Translations under genes and position numbers: made by a program
Part shown: positions 32,702-40,208 of the stretch, piece after piece
Numbering within the stretch: the first letter of the stretch is position 1
Layout of the letters: each line of letters begins with the position of its first letter
Notes under the pieces: generated by a model
The model's database searches: none
The model's input: the letters and a program-made list of their open reading frames with translations, nothing else
Told to the model about the DNA's origin: nothing
Source: Microcaldota archaeon
GTDB lineage: Archaea > Micrarchaeota > Micrarchaeia > Anstonellales > Bilamarchaeaceae
Direction of reading: 5' to 3'
Length of the DNA stretch: 40,227 nucleotides
Assembly: GCA_022627495.1 (NCBI GenBank)
Contig: JAKEGJ010000005.1
Location: forward strand, 1 to 40,227

Positions 32702-32713
32702 GTATAATTATAC
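32702..32713 (+). promoter_or_regulatory. Palindromic operator-like site before VapB1
   Basis: GTATAATTATAC is a perfect 12-bp palindrome lying directly before the GTG start of the antitoxin and partly repeated just downstream (GTATAAT). It follows the TATA-like ATTAAATA at 32693-32700. Confidence 0.5.
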
Positions 32714-32971
32714 GTGTATAATCAAGGTGATCGCCTGGAAACCGTCTCGATAACTGCAAAGGCCAAGCAGGTGGGCAATTCAATCGCGCTATTCATACCG
32801 GCAGAGATATGCAATTCCCTTGGAATCACAATCAACACCGATGTCGTTGCCCATATACACAAGAAAAAGAAGAAAGAGGTGAAGAAACTGATTTCACTTT
32901 TCGGCTCGTTGAAAGGCAAGAACCTGGGCTGGACCTGCAAGGAGGATAGGTTGGATGTCTGGGGAGTCTAG
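32714..32971 (+). CDS. AbrB/MazE-type antitoxin (VapB1)
   Basis: 85 residues from GTG 32714 or fewer if it starts downstream. VSITAKAKQVGNSIALFIPAEICNSLGI is the AbrB/SpoVT swapped-hairpin DNA-binding pattern. The tail (HKKKKKEVKKLIS...GWTCKEDRLDVWGV) would bind the toxin. Overlaps vapC1 by 17 nt. Confidence 0.65.
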   Translation: MYNQGDRLETVSITAKAKQVGNSIALFIPAEICNSLGITINTDVVAHIHKKKKKEVKKLISLFGSLKGKNLGWTCKEDRLDVWGV

Positions 32972-33353
32972 CGTAGTCTATGACACATCCGCGCTCATTG
33001 AGTTTTTCCAGGGGACAAAGTCGGGCGCTGAAGTGCGGAAACTGTTCGAAAACGACGATTTAGAGAATAACGTGCCTTCCGTCGTCATCTGCGAGCTTGT
33101 AAGCAAGCTGAAACGGGCGAGGATAGAACCCTCGGAATTCGTTTCTGTAATTGAGAAAAATGCGATTATGCTTGAGCTTGACCTGGCGATAGCAAAACAG
33201 GCAGGAGCGCTGCACGCAGAACTGAAAGCGAAGGAGCCCGGCATCTCGATGGTCGATTGCATAATCATGGCCCATGCCGAAACCGTTGGCGGGATGATTG
33301 TGAGCAAGGATTTGCATTTCAGGCATTACGGCAATACTAAGATTTTAGAATAA
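32955..33353 (+). CDS. vapC: VapC1, PIN-domain toxin
   Basis: 132 residues. Metal-binding acids are in place: Asp in VVYDTSALIEF, Glu in SVVICELVSKL, Asp in ISMVDCIIMAHA and Asp in SKDLHFRHYG. PIN toxins of this type cut tRNA or rRNA. Overlap with the antitoxin gene couples translation. Confidence 0.87.
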   Translation: MSGESSVVYDTSALIEFFQGTKSGAEVRKLFENDDLENNVPSVVICELVSKLKRARIEPSEFVSVIEKNAIMLELDLAIAKQAGALHAELKAKEPGISMVDCIIMAHAETVGGMIVSKDLHFRHYGNTKILE

Positions 33354-33377
33354 TCTATAAGTTATTAAGAAATACTA

Positions 33378-33393
33378 AAAGAGATTGAGAAAA
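33378..33393 (+). repeat. 16-bp repeat copy 2
   Basis: Same 16-mer as at 32618 and 34081, between the two VapBC cassettes. Confidence 0.8.
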
Positions 33394-33431
33394 TATTATT
33401 AATCGATAATAATAAGTTATAATTAAAAACC

Positions 33432-33450
33432 CATTATAATACATTATAAT
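33432..33450 (+). promoter_or_regulatory. Tandem 9-bp operator-like repeat before VapB2
   Basis: CATTATAAT twice with a single base between, a few bases before the GGTGAT ribosome site and the ATG at 33464. The same one-base spacing as at 23752-23768 before another antitoxin. Confidence 0.5.
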
Positions 33451-33463
33451 GTGGTGATAGCTC

Positions 33464-33682
33464 ATGGGTGAAGTGTTCGAATCGACAATACGGCCATTGG
33501 GGTCTTCTGCATGCGTACTCATACCAAAAGAGCAGCTCGAAGAAAAGGGGTTGAAGATAGGAGATAAAATCGAAGTAGCGCTCATACGGCACCGGGATCC
33601 TGCTGAGATAGAACAGGCATTCGGTATGGCGAAAGATTTCACCGAGCCCTTCGCCCGTGACAAGAAAACAAGGGAGTTCTGA
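33464..33682 (+). CDS. AbrB-type antitoxin (VapB2)
   Basis: 72 residues. STIRPLGSSACVLIPKEQLEEKGLKIGDKIEVALI is an AbrB-fold hairpin; the tail is charged. Stop and vapC2 start share one base (TGATG). Confidence 0.75.
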   Translation: MGEVFESTIRPLGSSACVLIPKEQLEEKGLKIGDKIEVALIRHRDPAEIEQAFGMAKDFTEPFARDKKTREF

Positions 33683-34056
33683 TGCTTTTTGACACATCAG
33701 TATGGGTCGAATACCTGGCCGGGACTGAGGCAGGAAAAAAGGCCAGGGATATACTCAAACAGGACGGCCTGGTATGCACCTGCCCGCTCACTCTCGCTGA
33801 GATATCAGTGTGGTGTCATAAGAACAACAAAAATCCGCAACTATACATCCGGGAAGTCAAGGCATTATCGAAAATGCTCGATTTGAGTGAGGACATACTA
33901 ATAGCCAGCGGAAGGATATATTCTGAAGAGCGAAAGAAGAACGGGAAAATCAGCCTTGCAGACTCGATAATATATGCCTGCGCCAGATTCCACGATATGG
34001 AGCTGATGACATCGGATAACGATTTCCGTGGTCTGGTCGGTGTGAAGATGCTATAA
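33682..34056 (+). CDS. vapC: VapC2, PIN-domain toxin
   Basis: 124 residues. All four acidic positions are visible: MLFDTSVWVEYL, CPLTLAEISVW, GKISLADSIIYACA and TSDNDFRGL. RNA-cutting toxin by family. Distinct in sequence from VapC1, so not a recent duplicate. Confidence 0.88.
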   Translation: MLFDTSVWVEYLAGTEAGKKARDILKQDGLVCTCPLTLAEISVWCHKNNKNPQLYIREVKALSKMLDLSEDILIASGRIYSEERKKNGKISLADSIIYACARFHDMELMTSDNDFRGLVGVKML

Positions 34057-34080
34057 ACAAACAGATTGATAGAAAATCCT

Positions 34081-34096
34081 AAAGAGATTGAGAAAA
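34081..34096 (+). repeat. 16-bp repeat copy 3
   Basis: Third identical 16-mer; its last A is the first base of the following lipoprotein ATG, so the repeat adjoins the new gene exactly. Confidence 0.8.
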
Positions 34097-34563
34097 TGAA
34101 AATATTTACACGAATGCGTAACGTAGGATTGGTTTTGGCAATTATATTAATCGCAGGGTGTAGTTCAACAAACGAACAAGCGTATACAACTGAAGTCCCA
34201 GCGACATTAGATGGCCCACCACTACTCTGTAAAATTATCCTTGCCCATTCCGGCAATTTTTCGTATGATCTAAGTTCATCATCACCATTTGAATATTTAT
34301 TAATTGACCTCGAACGGCTTGAAGAAAAAGGAAAAGACCAAGAATGGGTTGATGAATTAAACCAAAGTGCTCTCAACCCGGAAAATGAACTTGAAGGGCA
34401 ATACCTGGGCACAGTTATAACTGGAATCATAATCGAAAAAGGCCAGGCACATTACAATGATACCATTAACATAAATTACATAGGTAAGAACGGTGTGTTA
34501 GGAATTTCAAACAGCAATTCAACCGTTATAATTAAATCCAATAGAAAAATTGAATGCACATGA
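34096..34563 (+). CDS. AT-rich putative lipoprotein, unknown
   Basis: 155 residues. Lipobox IAGC near residue 20 after MKIFTRMRNVGLVLAIILIAGCSS; the mature part is unlike its neighbours (AT-rich codons, Asn- and Ser-rich). No family recognised. It begins right at the third repeat copy, and with the VapBC cassettes suggests an acquired segment. Confidence 0.55.
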   Translation: MKIFTRMRNVGLVLAIILIAGCSSTNEQAYTTEVPATLDGPPLLCKIILAHSGNFSYDLSSSSPFEYLLIDLERLEEKGKDQEWVDELNQSALNPENELEGQYLGTVITGIIIEKGQAHYNDTININYIGKNGVLGISNSNSTVIIKSNRKIECT

Positions 34564-34819
34564 TAACATCCTTTTGGTAAACCAACATTATCTACATACT
34601 ACTATGGTATACTATAAATGGCTCAAAAGAATCACTTTCCATTCTTTTGGCCTGTTTAAGAGCTGGAAGCCTTGTTCCACCATCCATGTTCTCCAATCAA
34701 TATTGATACGGTGAACCATGGGGTAGAAATAGTCAAAACATATGAAATGGTGGTTTACTGATATTGTTAAAAACAGAAAAATGGTTTACTTAGATGGGGT
34801 AGAAACCAGTTAGAAAAAT
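34564..34819. other. Interval with short direct and inverted repeats
   Basis: ATGGGGTAGAAA occurs at 34718-34729 and 34794-34805; TGGTTTAC at 34751-34758 and 34782-34789, with the inverse GTAAACCA at 34577-34584. No gene is supported. Might be a decayed mobile element, but no ends or transposase are seen. Confidence 0.4.
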
Positions 34820-35173
34820 TTATTGCTTAGGTAATCTTAAAGATTCCAAAAATTCCATATAACCATCCTCACATGCTTCTTGAAGTATCTCCGTCCATAT
34901 GTTTTTCCGGCTTTCATACATAAAACGCCGGCCCTCAATTAAACTAAAACAAAATCGGAGAAGTTTTTCTACTTTTTCTTGTGAGGTGCAATTGATCTCA
35001 ATAGGGATAACATCATCCAGCCTTTGAACGCCCGTGGTTGTCAGAGACGTGAATCTAAAACACTTGCATATGGATTCCAAACCTTTATTTGATAATGACT
35101 CGGGAATTCTGAACCTAATTAATTTTCCAGTTTTAAGGTTTATCGCTTCGCCATGGAAAATATGTCTGGTCAT
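34820..35173 (-). CDS. Unknown protein, AT-rich
   Basis: 117 residues, soluble, mixed charged and hydrophobic (RLDDVIPIEINCTSQEKVEKLLRFCFSLIEG and IWTEILQEACEDGYMEFLESL), AT-rich codons as in the surrounding island. No known family and no neighbour on the same strand close by. A real gene is likely but not certain. Confidence 0.5.
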   Translation of the reverse strand: MTRHIFHGEAINLKTGKLIRFRIPESLSNKGLESICKCFRFTSLTTTGVQRLDDVIPIEINCTSQEKVEKLLRFCFSLIEGRRFMYESRKNIWTEILQEACEDGYMEFLESLRLPKQ

Positions 35174-35374
35174 AGATATACTAGATACGAAATTCTCATA
35201 ATACTATTTTTTCCGTATTATAACACAAAATTAATTCCTCTCAATTATTTGTTTAGGTTAGCCTCTTTGGACGAAAAAGCCCTGAAAAATGGATTTAACG
35301 TCGATGGTTATGCCTGGAAAATTAATTTAGTAAAAGACTATTAGAATTTCTAAATAAATAAGGGAATGTTAAAA

Positions 35375-36049
35375 TTATATGGAATTCGTTGTGTTGGCTT
35401 CAGGTTTAATATCATCAGCGGTTTTCATGAATTTCATGCCAGCCAGGATGGCAACAGTAACCCCAATCGCAGCTGCTCCGAAATCAACCGCAGCCATTTG
35501 CCATACTTTTAGGTTGATATTGAAAAGGCCATGGTAACCCCCGCTGCTCAAACCGACAGTAGCCGCTAGAATGCCGGACATGACCGCTGCCCCACAGGAT
35601 AACAATTGAATCTTCTGTTTCACAGTGGCTGTAGCATGGTTGATAATCTCTTTCACCGGTTTATAGAGTACGGAGGCCAGTATCGAAGCAGAACCGAGCA
35701 CTGCCCCTGCCATCGAGTGTTTTGTTTGCATAATGACAGCCGATGCTATAAAACCCACATTAGCTACAACGCTCGTTGCTATCCGATCCGCTTTTGTAAA
35801 TGATTTTTTCAGGAATTCTTCCCGGATAAACGCGAATGTTCCGGCCATCATGCTGAATAGGCTGACACCAGCCGCTCCCGTGGGAATGGATGTCGGGAAG
35901 TTGCTAAACGTGACTGCGGTTGATGCAATGAATGTCGCCGCATAGGCAGTAGTTTCGGGGTGCTTTTTGACAGCATCTTTAAATTTGGACCATCTTGTCT
36001 TCTGGGTTGAAGGCTCCCTCTGGCTGATGCTACCGTGTTTGAGCTCCAT
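35375..36049 (-). CDS. Multi-TM membrane protein, unknown
   Basis: 224 residues; about six hydrophobic segments, beginning after a basic N-terminus (MELKHGSISQREPSTQKTRW). Segments such as GAVLGSASILASVLY and AAVDFGAAAIGVTVAILAG. No transport signature. A TATA-like ATATTTAAATA lies at 36078-36088. Confidence 0.6.
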   Translation of the reverse strand: MELKHGSISQREPSTQKTRWSKFKDAVKKHPETTAYAATFIASTAVTFSNFPTSIPTGAAGVSLFSMMAGTFAFIREEFLKKSFTKADRIATSVVANVGFIASAVIMQTKHSMAGAVLGSASILASVLYKPVKEIINHATATVKQKIQLLSCGAAVMSGILAATVGLSSGGYHGLFNINLKVWQMAAVDFGAAAIGVTVAILAGMKFMKTADDIKPEANTTNSI

Positions 36050-36159
36050 AACAGGTATTATGTTCAGTAGCTTATTTAAATATTGCTTTTAATTCCATTT
36101 ATTATAACATAATATAACGGAGAATATGCCTGTATTATATTAGACTTTCTTAATTACTA

Positions 36160-36795
36160 TTAGAATTCACAAAGAACAGCCCTTGCCTTTTCTTTTATGG
36201 ATTCGTGCGGGCTGAAGCTGGCCACATGCGCGAGAACGCTCGCCACTTCGCCATCCTTGTCGTATTTGAGGACCTCGATTGCCTGCGCAAGCTCTGTTTC
36301 TGGTATTCCGGCTCGCTTGCCCTCCACATGAGACCGCAGCAAGTCTAGAGCCTTTATCCGTGGAGGCAGTTCGCTGAACCCCGGGAAGTTCGCCCGAAGC
36401 GGAAATGCCTGCGCAAAGCCCTCCTTCCTGGTCCCGGCTACTGAAGTGCCGGATTGAATTACGATGATCTCGGTTTCCAGAATGCGGCACGCGGCACGCC
36501 GAACCGGATCGTGAATCGACTTGCATGCAAGGTGCTCGATGCGCCAGCGGATAGAGTAATCCCTGCCAGGCACCTGGGCATTCACATGCTCGGGAAGGAT
36601 GGCGGAAAGCAGGCGGAGGAACCGTTTTTCGGAGTTCGGATTCTCGCCAATCCGGCATGCGATGTCCAAATCAAGTATCGCTCCCTCTTTGCCCAGGGCC
36701 GGGGAATCGTCTTTTTTCCAGCCCGTTCTGGGGGGCCGGTCCAGAACCTGCCGAACCGTAGCCAGCGCTCGTGGTTCTGGGAGTTTGGGAGCCAT
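36160..36795 (-). CDS. Helical, HEAT-like protein of unknown function
   Basis: 211 residues, helical throughout, with paired-helix segments at the end (ELAQAIEVLKYDKDGEVASVLAHVASFSPHESIKEKARAVL) that look like HEAT-type repeats. TTTAAATATTT at 36815-36825 sits 25 nt upstream of the ATG (leaderless). Function unknown. Confidence 0.6.
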   Translation of the reverse strand: MAPKLPEPRALATVRQVLDRPPRTGWKKDDSPALGKEGAILDLDIACRIGENPNSEKRFLRLLSAILPEHVNAQVPGRDYSIRWRIEHLACKSIHDPVRRAACRILETEIIVIQSGTSVAGTRKEGFAQAFPLRANFPGFSELPPRIKALDLLRSHVEGKRAGIPETELAQAIEVLKYDKDGEVASVLAHVASFSPHESIKEKARAVLCEF

Positions 36796-36832
36796 GTGAT
36801 AAATGATAGTGAGAAATATTTAAATCAATGCG

Positions 36833-37849
36833 TCAATGGACTGCCCGTGCCCTGGGTGGCGGCGCGGCCTGCAGCGGAATGTCCACGCCACGGTAAAGCT
36901 GGCTCGTATCAACGCGGCAATTGCTCACAAGCCGGTAGAGCTGGGGATCGTTGAGGATGTCCGAATAGCGCCGCGTTTCAGTATGCACGGAGCCGTTCGC
37001 CTCGGTAATCCTCAGGGTGACGTCCTGGTCGACTAAGCGTATGCCGTGGCTGTAATCGAGGTAGCCGACGTTATGCCAGTTGCTGAGGCCCTGGATGCCG
37101 CGGTGGTATATCACTACTGGCTGGCCGCCTTCTTTGGCCTCGAAGAAATTAAGCTGGTCGTATACCACGTCTTTCTTATGGCCCGAGCGTATGCCCTGGG
37201 GGTTTCCGGCACGCCCGCGGGCTTCGGTTATGCGCCGGTTCTGCTCACCTATGAATTCACCCGAGAGCATCCACCTGCCCTCATAGTGGCCGTATTTCTG
37301 GAAGTTCCACCTGTGGCCTGCCTCGCCATCTATGACCGGCCGGTTCGTATGCGGGTTCGTAATCTGCTCTGCAAGCTGCGGAGCGGCTACGAATGGGAGG
37401 TACCCGCCCGTGCGTTTCGCCTCGTCATCGAGCACGTCGACTAGCATCTGCGTCGGGAGCGCCAGGCCGTAGCGGCTCGCTATCCGCTGGGCCATGCCGG
37501 CGCTGACCGGCATCAGCACGTAGTCGTCATTGCTCCCTATCGCGATGTAATCCGGGCATACGCGCACAGTCGCCTGAATCCTCCTTCCGCCTATGGTCCG
37601 TTCGACAGTAACCGGCACGAAGTTCTCAGGCCGCATGAAATCCGGGACATTGCCGCTCCGAAACTGGGCATAAACCATCTCCTCGACTTGCGCGCTCCTG
37701 CGCGCAAGCTCTTCGCGTGAAACAGTCAGCGTATCGCCGAGGGTGTTCCGGACTTCCGCAAGGAAACGGCTTCCGCCCATCATTCCGATTTGACGATCAG
37801 GTATTATGAGGGTGGTTGTCCCCATCCTAACATGTTCCGGTCCTGCCAT
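36833..37849 (-). CDS. Protein of the YxDYSHGIRLV family, unknown function
   Basis: 338 residues. Motif blocks: PDYIAIGS (99-106), LPTQMLVD (131-138), HKKDVV (224-229), VVIYHRG (246-251) and YLDYSHGIRLV (263-273), closing with ILNDPQLYRLV. From memory, bacterial secreted proteins of unknown function carry the same blocks in this order (PDYLAIG, LPT..MVD, HKDVV, YxDYSHGIRLV, DPELAPLL); this has no clear signal peptide. His-rich conserved spots hint at an enzyme. AATATAAAC at 37872-37880 centres 27 nt from the ATG. Confidence 0.6.
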   Translation of the reverse strand: MAGPEHVRMGTTTLIIPDRQIGMMGGSRFLAEVRNTLGDTLTVSREELARRSAQVEEMVYAQFRSGNVPDFMRPENFVPVTVERTIGGRRIQATVRVCPDYIAIGSNDDYVLMPVSAGMAQRIASRYGLALPTQMLVDVLDDEAKRTGGYLPFVAAPQLAEQITNPHTNRPVIDGEAGHRWNFQKYGHYEGRWMLSGEFIGEQNRRITEARGRAGNPQGIRSGHKKDVVYDQLNFFEAKEGGQPVVIYHRGIQGLSNWHNVGYLDYSHGIRLVDQDVTLRITEANGSVHTETRRYSDILNDPQLYRLVSNCRVDTSQLYRGVDIPLQAAPPPRARAVH

Positions 37850-37890
37850 GATAACCTAAGGAGCCCGAGGTTTATATTATTTTATGAAAT

Positions 37891-38253
37891 TCACTTCCGT
37901 TCCGGCAGGAAGCGCCCTGCCGGGGCGAATTCCAATTCGACAAGGCCGGCTGCCGAGGCGGCCTCGAAAAGGGCGCGCAGCTTCGGGCCGTCTGCAATGG
38001 GGTCTGCGCGGGGCAATGGCCCCCCGTTGAGGTATGCCTGGCAGAATAGAAGGAGCTTGTCGGCGCTTACGCCTTCCAGCAAGCGAACGTAATGCCTGTC
38101 ACGGCTGACGTTGCCATAGTTCTCCGCCACGCCGAAGCCGTTAGCCAGGATGACGCTGAGCCGTGCCGCGTCGTTTCTTTCGGGCGGCAATATGTCAGCG
38201 TTCTTGTGGCGCGGCATCTCCCGCCGGTTATTGTCCTTTCTCTGCCTCTGCAT
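37891..38253 (-). CDS. Unknown small protein
   Basis: 120 residues; a basic first dozen residues (MQRQRKDNNRREMPRHKN), then a helical part (SADKLLLFCQAYLNGG and LRALFEAASAAGLVELEF). ATATAAGA at about 38278-38285 lies about 28 nt before ATG 38253, though ATG at 38217 is also possible. Just upstream of the YxDYSHGIRLV gene on the same strand. Confidence 0.5.
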   Translation of the reverse strand: MQRQRKDNNRREMPRHKNADILPPERNDAARLSVILANGFGVAENYGNVSRDRHYVRLLEGVSADKLLLFCQAYLNGGPLPRADPIADGPKLRALFEAASAAGLVELEFAPAGRFLPERK

Positions 38254-38358
38254 GAGAATCAGTTAAGCATGGAAAATCTTATATTTGTGTATTTTTGTTA
38301 AAAATTGTCGAATATCCGGCCTGGGGATTCGCTAAAGCGAAAAAGCCGGCCATTGCGG

Positions 38359-38673
38359 CTACTTCCTCCCCTTCGCCTTGGCTTTCGGTTTCGCCTTCGC
38401 AGTCTTTTTTACGGCTGCCTTGGGCTTCGCTTTAGCCCTGGGAGGCTTGCGGGACGCTTCGACTTGGGCTGATGCCGCCGCTTCCATCCGGCTTTTCTGG
38501 ACCCCCATGTGGAATTTACGGTCCAGCTCTGTGACGACCGTCTCGTAATTCTCGGCCGTCACATGCATCGTAGTGCGGTTCCCGCACCTCGTGCAGGTGA
38601 ACATTCCGCCGATGCTGTCGATTGCGCGGGGCATCTTCCCACAACCGGAGCATATCTCGATTGTGTCATCCAT
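38359..38673 (-). CDS. Zinc-ribbon protein with Lys/Ala-rich tail
   Basis: 104 residues. CSGCGKMPRAIDSIGGMFTCTRCG makes a zinc ribbon; after residue 75 the tail is Ala/Lys/Pro-rich (AKPKAAVKKTAKAKPKAKAK), like histone-H1-type or RNA-binding tails. A nucleic-acid role is likely. ATATTTATACC at 38693-38703 is about 25 nt upstream of the ATG. Confidence 0.75.
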   Translation of the reverse strand: MDDTIEICSGCGKMPRAIDSIGGMFTCTRCGNRTTMHVTAENYETVVTELDRKFHMGVQKSRMEAAASAQVEASRKPPRAKAKPKAAVKKTAKAKPKAKAKGRK

Positions 38674-38734
38674 GCGCCCATAATCGGCGCGATGGTATAA
38701 ATATCTTTCTGACGCCCGCCAGATTCGGCGTGGG

Positions 38735-38890
38735 CTACTCCTTCGCCAGGCCGCTTTTCACCATCTGCCTGAACATGGCGATGGGGATGACTACCGAAAC
38801 GTTCGAGCCGCATTCGGGGCACAGGAAGTCCTCCGTGTGCTCCTTTGAAATCTTGCCGCAATTCGCGCAAATCTCGACAGCGTTCTTCAG
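38735..38890 (-). CDS. Tiny zinc-ribbon protein, likely non-ATG start
   Basis: 51 residues ending MFRQMVKSGLAKE with two Cys pairs (CANCGKIS and CPECGSNV). There is no ATG in frame; CTG at 38890 follows GGTG by five bases and comes about 30 nt after the stop of the aminotransferase, so translation from CTG is my best reading. A TATA-like CATATAG is at 38931-38937. Not certain. Confidence 0.5.
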   Translation of the reverse strand: MKNAVEICANCGKISKEHTEDFLCPECGSNVSVVIPIAMFRQMVKSGLAKE

Positions 38891-38921
38891 GGATTCACCT
38901 TGTCGCCTAATCTTGCCCTAA

Positions 38922-40208
38922 TCATGCTATATGCCTTCCGCAGCGGATGAATTCGCATACCGCCCCGCTGTGGCGGAAACCCCCGGCCGAGCACCGCATC
39001 AGGGCGCGCTCGAGAATGTCGAAAGCGCGGTCCGCATCGTCCTCCTGCGTCACGTACGGGGGAATCAGACGGATGCTCCTCTGCCCGCACCCCAGGACCA
39101 GGAGGCCGTTTCGCGCGCATTCCATGACCAAATCATCCCTCATTGAAACGTCTTTGACATCAAATGCAAGCATCAGTCCGAGACCCCGCTGGCCGCTGAC
39201 GCCTTTCATGTCTTTGAGGCGTCCGAGCATGTAATCGCCAAGAAGCCTATTCTTCCTCAGCATGCCATGTTTTTTCATGATTTCGATGGTTTTGATGCCG
39301 ATTGCCAGATCCAGCATATGGCCCCCGCCCCAGGTGCTCGATATCGCTCCCGGTTCGCCCGGGAACATGGACTTCCGTGCAACCACCGCCCCGACCTGGA
39401 GGGCTTTTGCGCTGCAGTACACGTCGGGCTCGATGCCATAGTGCTCGAAGGCCCACCAGCGCCCGGTCCGCCCCATCCCCGCCTGGACTTCATCCGAGAT
39501 GTAGGGGATTCCGTTCTTTTTCGTGATGCGCCGGATGTCCTCGACCATCCGTTTAGGCGCGATGTTATACCCGCCTTCCCCCTGCACATGCTCAATCATC
39601 ACAAACCCTATCTCGTCAGCAGAGGCCTCGGAGCGCAGAATCCGCTCCAGCTCCTCACCCGCGTTGTCATTGAAGGGAAGGCGCATCATGGGGAAGCGCA
39701 GGTAGTTCATCTTATGGGCCTTGTTTGAATTTGTGAGCGACAGCGCACCGAGGGTGCGGCCGTGCCAGCCGCCCGTCATGGAGATGCCGAATTTGGTTCC
39801 GGGCCTTTTCCTCATGCATATTTTTATCGCGTTCTCTACCGCCTCAGCGCCGGAATTGATTAGGAAAGCGGAGTCCATGGAAAATGGCGAGATTGAAAGC
39901 AGCTCCTCTATCATGCCGAGGTGCTCTGGGCATATGAAATCCTGGCCTGCCAGCTTGATGGGAAAGCGGCGGGAAAAAGCGCCAACCACCTTCAGCAGCT
40001 CCGGATGGTTGTATCCAAGCGGGTTCGATGCTATCTGGCTTGCGAAATCAAGGAACCGGTTGCCGTCGATATCCTCGCAGTACGGGCCATCGCCCTTTCC
40101 GGAAAACACGAGCGGATACGCAATCGACCAGCCGCCGTTCTTCTGCTTGAGGCCGCGCAGGATTCGAAGCGATTTTGGTCCCGGAATCTGTGTTTTCTGC
40201 CTTATCAT
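38922..40208 (-). CDS. Class III PLP-dependent aminotransferase (acetylornithine/GABA family)
   Basis: 428 residues, complete. Marks: GYNHPELL, LINSGAEAVENAIK, GWHGRTLGALSLT, DEVQAGMGRTGRWWAFEHYGIEPD and the PLP Lys in YCSAKALQVGA. Family members transfer amino groups from omega-amino acids or ornithine, and archaeal relatives include amino acid racemases; the substrate cannot be told. The ATG is 19 nt from the window edge, so the promoter is not visible. Confidence 0.9.
   Translation of the reverse strand: MIRQKTQIPGPKSLRILRGLKQKNGGWSIAYPLVFSGKGDGPYCEDIDGNRFLDFASQIASNPLGYNHPELLKVVGAFSRRFPIKLAGQDFICPEHLGMIEELLSISPFSMDSAFLINSGAEAVENAIKICMRKRPGTKFGISMTGGWHGRTLGALSLTNSNKAHKMNYLRFPMMRLPFNDNAGEELERILRSEASADEIGFVMIEHVQGEGGYNIAPKRMVEDIRRITKKNGIPYISDEVQAGMGRTGRWWAFEHYGIEPDVYCSAKALQVGAVVARKSMFPGEPGAISSTWGGGHMLDLAIGIKTIEIMKKHGMLRKNRLLGDYMLGRLKDMKGVSGQRGLGLMLAFDVKDVSMRDDLVMECARNGLLVLGCGQRSIRLIPPYVTQEDDADRAFDILERALMRCSAGGFRHSGAVCEFIRCGRHIA

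Noticed and set aside
32607-34100. CRISPR array from the three spaced repeats
   Set aside because: Spacing of about 700-760 bases with genes between is not CRISPR; no cas genes are present.
35153-35344. 63-residue plus-strand ORF in the AT-rich island
   Set aside because: It starts inside the 5' end of the minus-strand gene and has no ribosome site or relative; the end (LKNGFNVDGYAWKINLVKDY) looks protein-like, so it might be a gene scrap.
38328-38341. Small hairpin TTCGC-TAAA-GCGAA downstream of the Lys-rich zinc ribbon
   Set aside because: A 5-bp stem is weak and not followed by a U run in the gene's direction; I do not call it a terminator.
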